Assembly: GCA_021801945.1 (NCBI GenBank)
Contig: JAKABE010000003.1
Location: forward strand, 1-31,805
Direction of reading: 5' to 3'
From: Acidobacteriota bacterium
Lineage (GTDB): Bacteria > Acidobacteriota > Terriglobia > Terriglobales > Acidobacteriaceae
Length of the DNA stretch: 31,805 bases
Shown here: positions 30,932 through 31,805 of the stretch, in pieces
Position numbering within the stretch: the first letter of the stretch is position 1
Layout of the letters: every line of letters starts with the position of its first letter
The notes under the pieces: model-generated
Seen by the model: the letters and a program-made list of their open reading frames with translations, nothing else
What the model was told of the DNA's origin: nothing
Databases searched by the model: none
Made by a program: the position numbers and the translations under genes

Positions 30932-31805
30932 ATGGGAAGTTGGCCCCCCGTTATACCACCTCACGGACGTGCGTCTGCCGGTGAGGATCCCAGGTTAGCT
31001 CCGGAGGTCCTGCCTCCGGATTCTGGCTATTTTCGGCCCCCACAACCGGTTCGCCGGAAGCGGCCGTTGTGGCTTGCAGCGCCGGCTACCCATCTGCTGG
31101 TCGGCATCAACTGTGCTGTTTTTGTGGCCATGGTGGTGCACGGGATCAGCCCCATCAGCCCCAGCGTTGGCCAGCTGATGCAGTGGGGCGCCAACAACGC
31201 TGGAGCGGTCCTGCTCGAACATCAGTGGTGGCGGATTGTGACCGCCATGTTTCTGCACGTAGGCATTCTGCACCTGGGCGTAAACATGTGGTGCCTGTGG
31301 AACCTGGCGCTGCTGGCCGAGCCGCTGATGGGATCGGCGGGGCTGATCGCGGTCTATCTGCTCACAGGCGCCGCGGGCAATCTGCTGTCCACGCTGATGA
31401 GCTGGGTATGGCCCATCCACGCCGGCAACGGAATGATCCTTTTTCCTGCCAGCGCAGGCGCGTCGGGAGCGATTTTTGGGATTGCCGGCGCGCTGATCGT
31501 GCTGCTCAAGCCGCACCGCATGCCGGTGCCTCCGCAGGAACTGAAGAAGCTGCGCAAGTCGGTAATCTACTTCGCGGTGCTCAACCTGGTGCTGGGCATG
31601 GGAATCAGCGTGGGCACGGATGTGATCGGAACCGGAATTCACATCGACAACATGGCGCACCTGGGCGGCTGTCTGAGCGGGCTCCTGTTTGCAGCGCCCA
31701 TGGTGCCGCGGCTAGGATCGCCGCGCGAAACCTTCAACGTCCGCCTCCGCATCGCCGTGGTGATGGTGACCGGATTGCTTGTGCTGTTCGGCTTCTACCT
31801 GGCCC
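30932..31805 (+). CDS. Rhomboid-family intramembrane serine protease (3' end cut by window)
   Basis: Integral membrane serine protease that cleaves transmembrane substrates. The visible 291 residues start at ATG 30932 with a ~45-residue basic and Pro-rich cytoplasmic segment, followed by helix 1 (HLLVGINCAVFVAMVVHG). WWRIVTAMFLHVGILHLGVNMWCLWNLA has the loop and the HLxxN helix; LIAVYLLTGAAGNLLS is the next helix. SAGASGAIFGIAGALIVL carries the catalytic Ser178 in GASG, and HIDNMAHLGGCLSGLLF the catalytic His243. Both catalytic residues are intact. The gene runs off the window in the last visible helix, so total length is unknown. The ATG has a weak ribosome binding site (TTAGGAC). Confidence 0.9.
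   Translation, partial: MGSWPPVIPPHGRASAGEDPRLAPEVLPPDSGYFRPPQPVRRKRPLWLAAPATHLLVGINCAVFVAMVVHGISPISPSVGQLMQWGANNAGAVLLEHQWWRIVTAMFLHVGILHLGVNMWCLWNLALLAEPLMGSAGLIAVYLLTGAAGNLLSTLMSWVWPIHAGNGMILFPASAGASGAIFGIAGALIVLLKPHRMPVPPQELKKLRKSVIYFAVLNLVLGMGISVGTDVIGTGIHIDNMAHLGGCLSGLLFAAPMVPRLGSPRETFNVRLRIAVVMVTGLLVLFGFYLA

Noticed and set aside
1..31805. tRNA, rRNA, CRISPR or insertion sequence
   Set aside because: Scanning both strands by eye gave no cloverleaf with a GTTCGA loop, no spaced identical repeats and no transposase. Covariance-model and repeat searches could not be run.

Overview
This is a GC-rich chromosomal window from a Gram-negative-type bacterium, most likely an acidobacterium (Terriglobia/Acidobacteriales). 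The inference rests on gene content: a coproheme decarboxylase (ChdC/HemQ), a clustered DUF3300 plus DUF2950 pair, a secreted beta-propeller protein, a large TPR protein next to a dGTPase, and a Tat-exported HpcH/HpaI-type aldolase. I see no rRNA, tRNA, CRISPR array, prophage or intact insertion sequence. This is core plus lineage-specific chromosome, not an obvious island.

Layout. 1-2402: hemQ (+) runs toward the ribosomal pair rpmI-rplT (-). That pair has its own promoter and no infC beside it, and a small membrane protein diverges from it. 2415-3965: a secreted two-domain VOC protein (-), then about 600 bases without a gene holding REP-like GC-rich repeats and a strong sigma70-type promoter. 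3839-8616: a forward run of a TPR protein, yvcK, a GNAT acetyltransferase (apparently shortened by an in-frame stop), a LytS-type sensor kinase and a WalJ/YycJ-like metallo-beta-lactamase protein whose start overlaps the kinase stop. 8617-9415: a possible small ORF and a zinc-finger anti-sigma-like membrane protein, closed by a clear hairpin terminator.

9811-15411 is on the minus strand: a family 2 glycosyltransferase, then a four-gene export operon read adaptor, ATPase, permease, permease. 15919-18708 (+) encodes a 929-residue secreted protein with an M48 peptidase-like head whose HExxH motif has become QExxR, followed by a beta-propeller. 18945-21262 (-) holds the DUF3300 and DUF2950 envelope proteins. 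21728-21991 (+) is a small holin-like membrane protein. 22173-27461 (-) holds purH, a 733-residue TPR protein and a dNTP triphosphohydrolase that overlaps the TPR gene by 11 bases. 28130-30828 (+) holds a Tat-exported aldolase-fold protein and a secreted YncE-like propeller. A rhomboid protease gene starts at 30932 and runs off the right edge.

Themes. Many products are exported or in the membrane: VOC protein, M48-like/propeller protein, DUF3300, DUF2950, aldolase, YncE-like protein, rhomboid, efflux system and sensor kinase. The window therefore reads as envelope and periplasm biology interleaved with housekeeping genes (hemQ, rpmI, rplT, yvcK, purH, dgt). The items most worth a second look are the degenerate M48 active site, the histidine kinase-walJ overlap, the stand-alone rpmI-rplT unit with a structured spacer, and the exported aldolase with its long leader.
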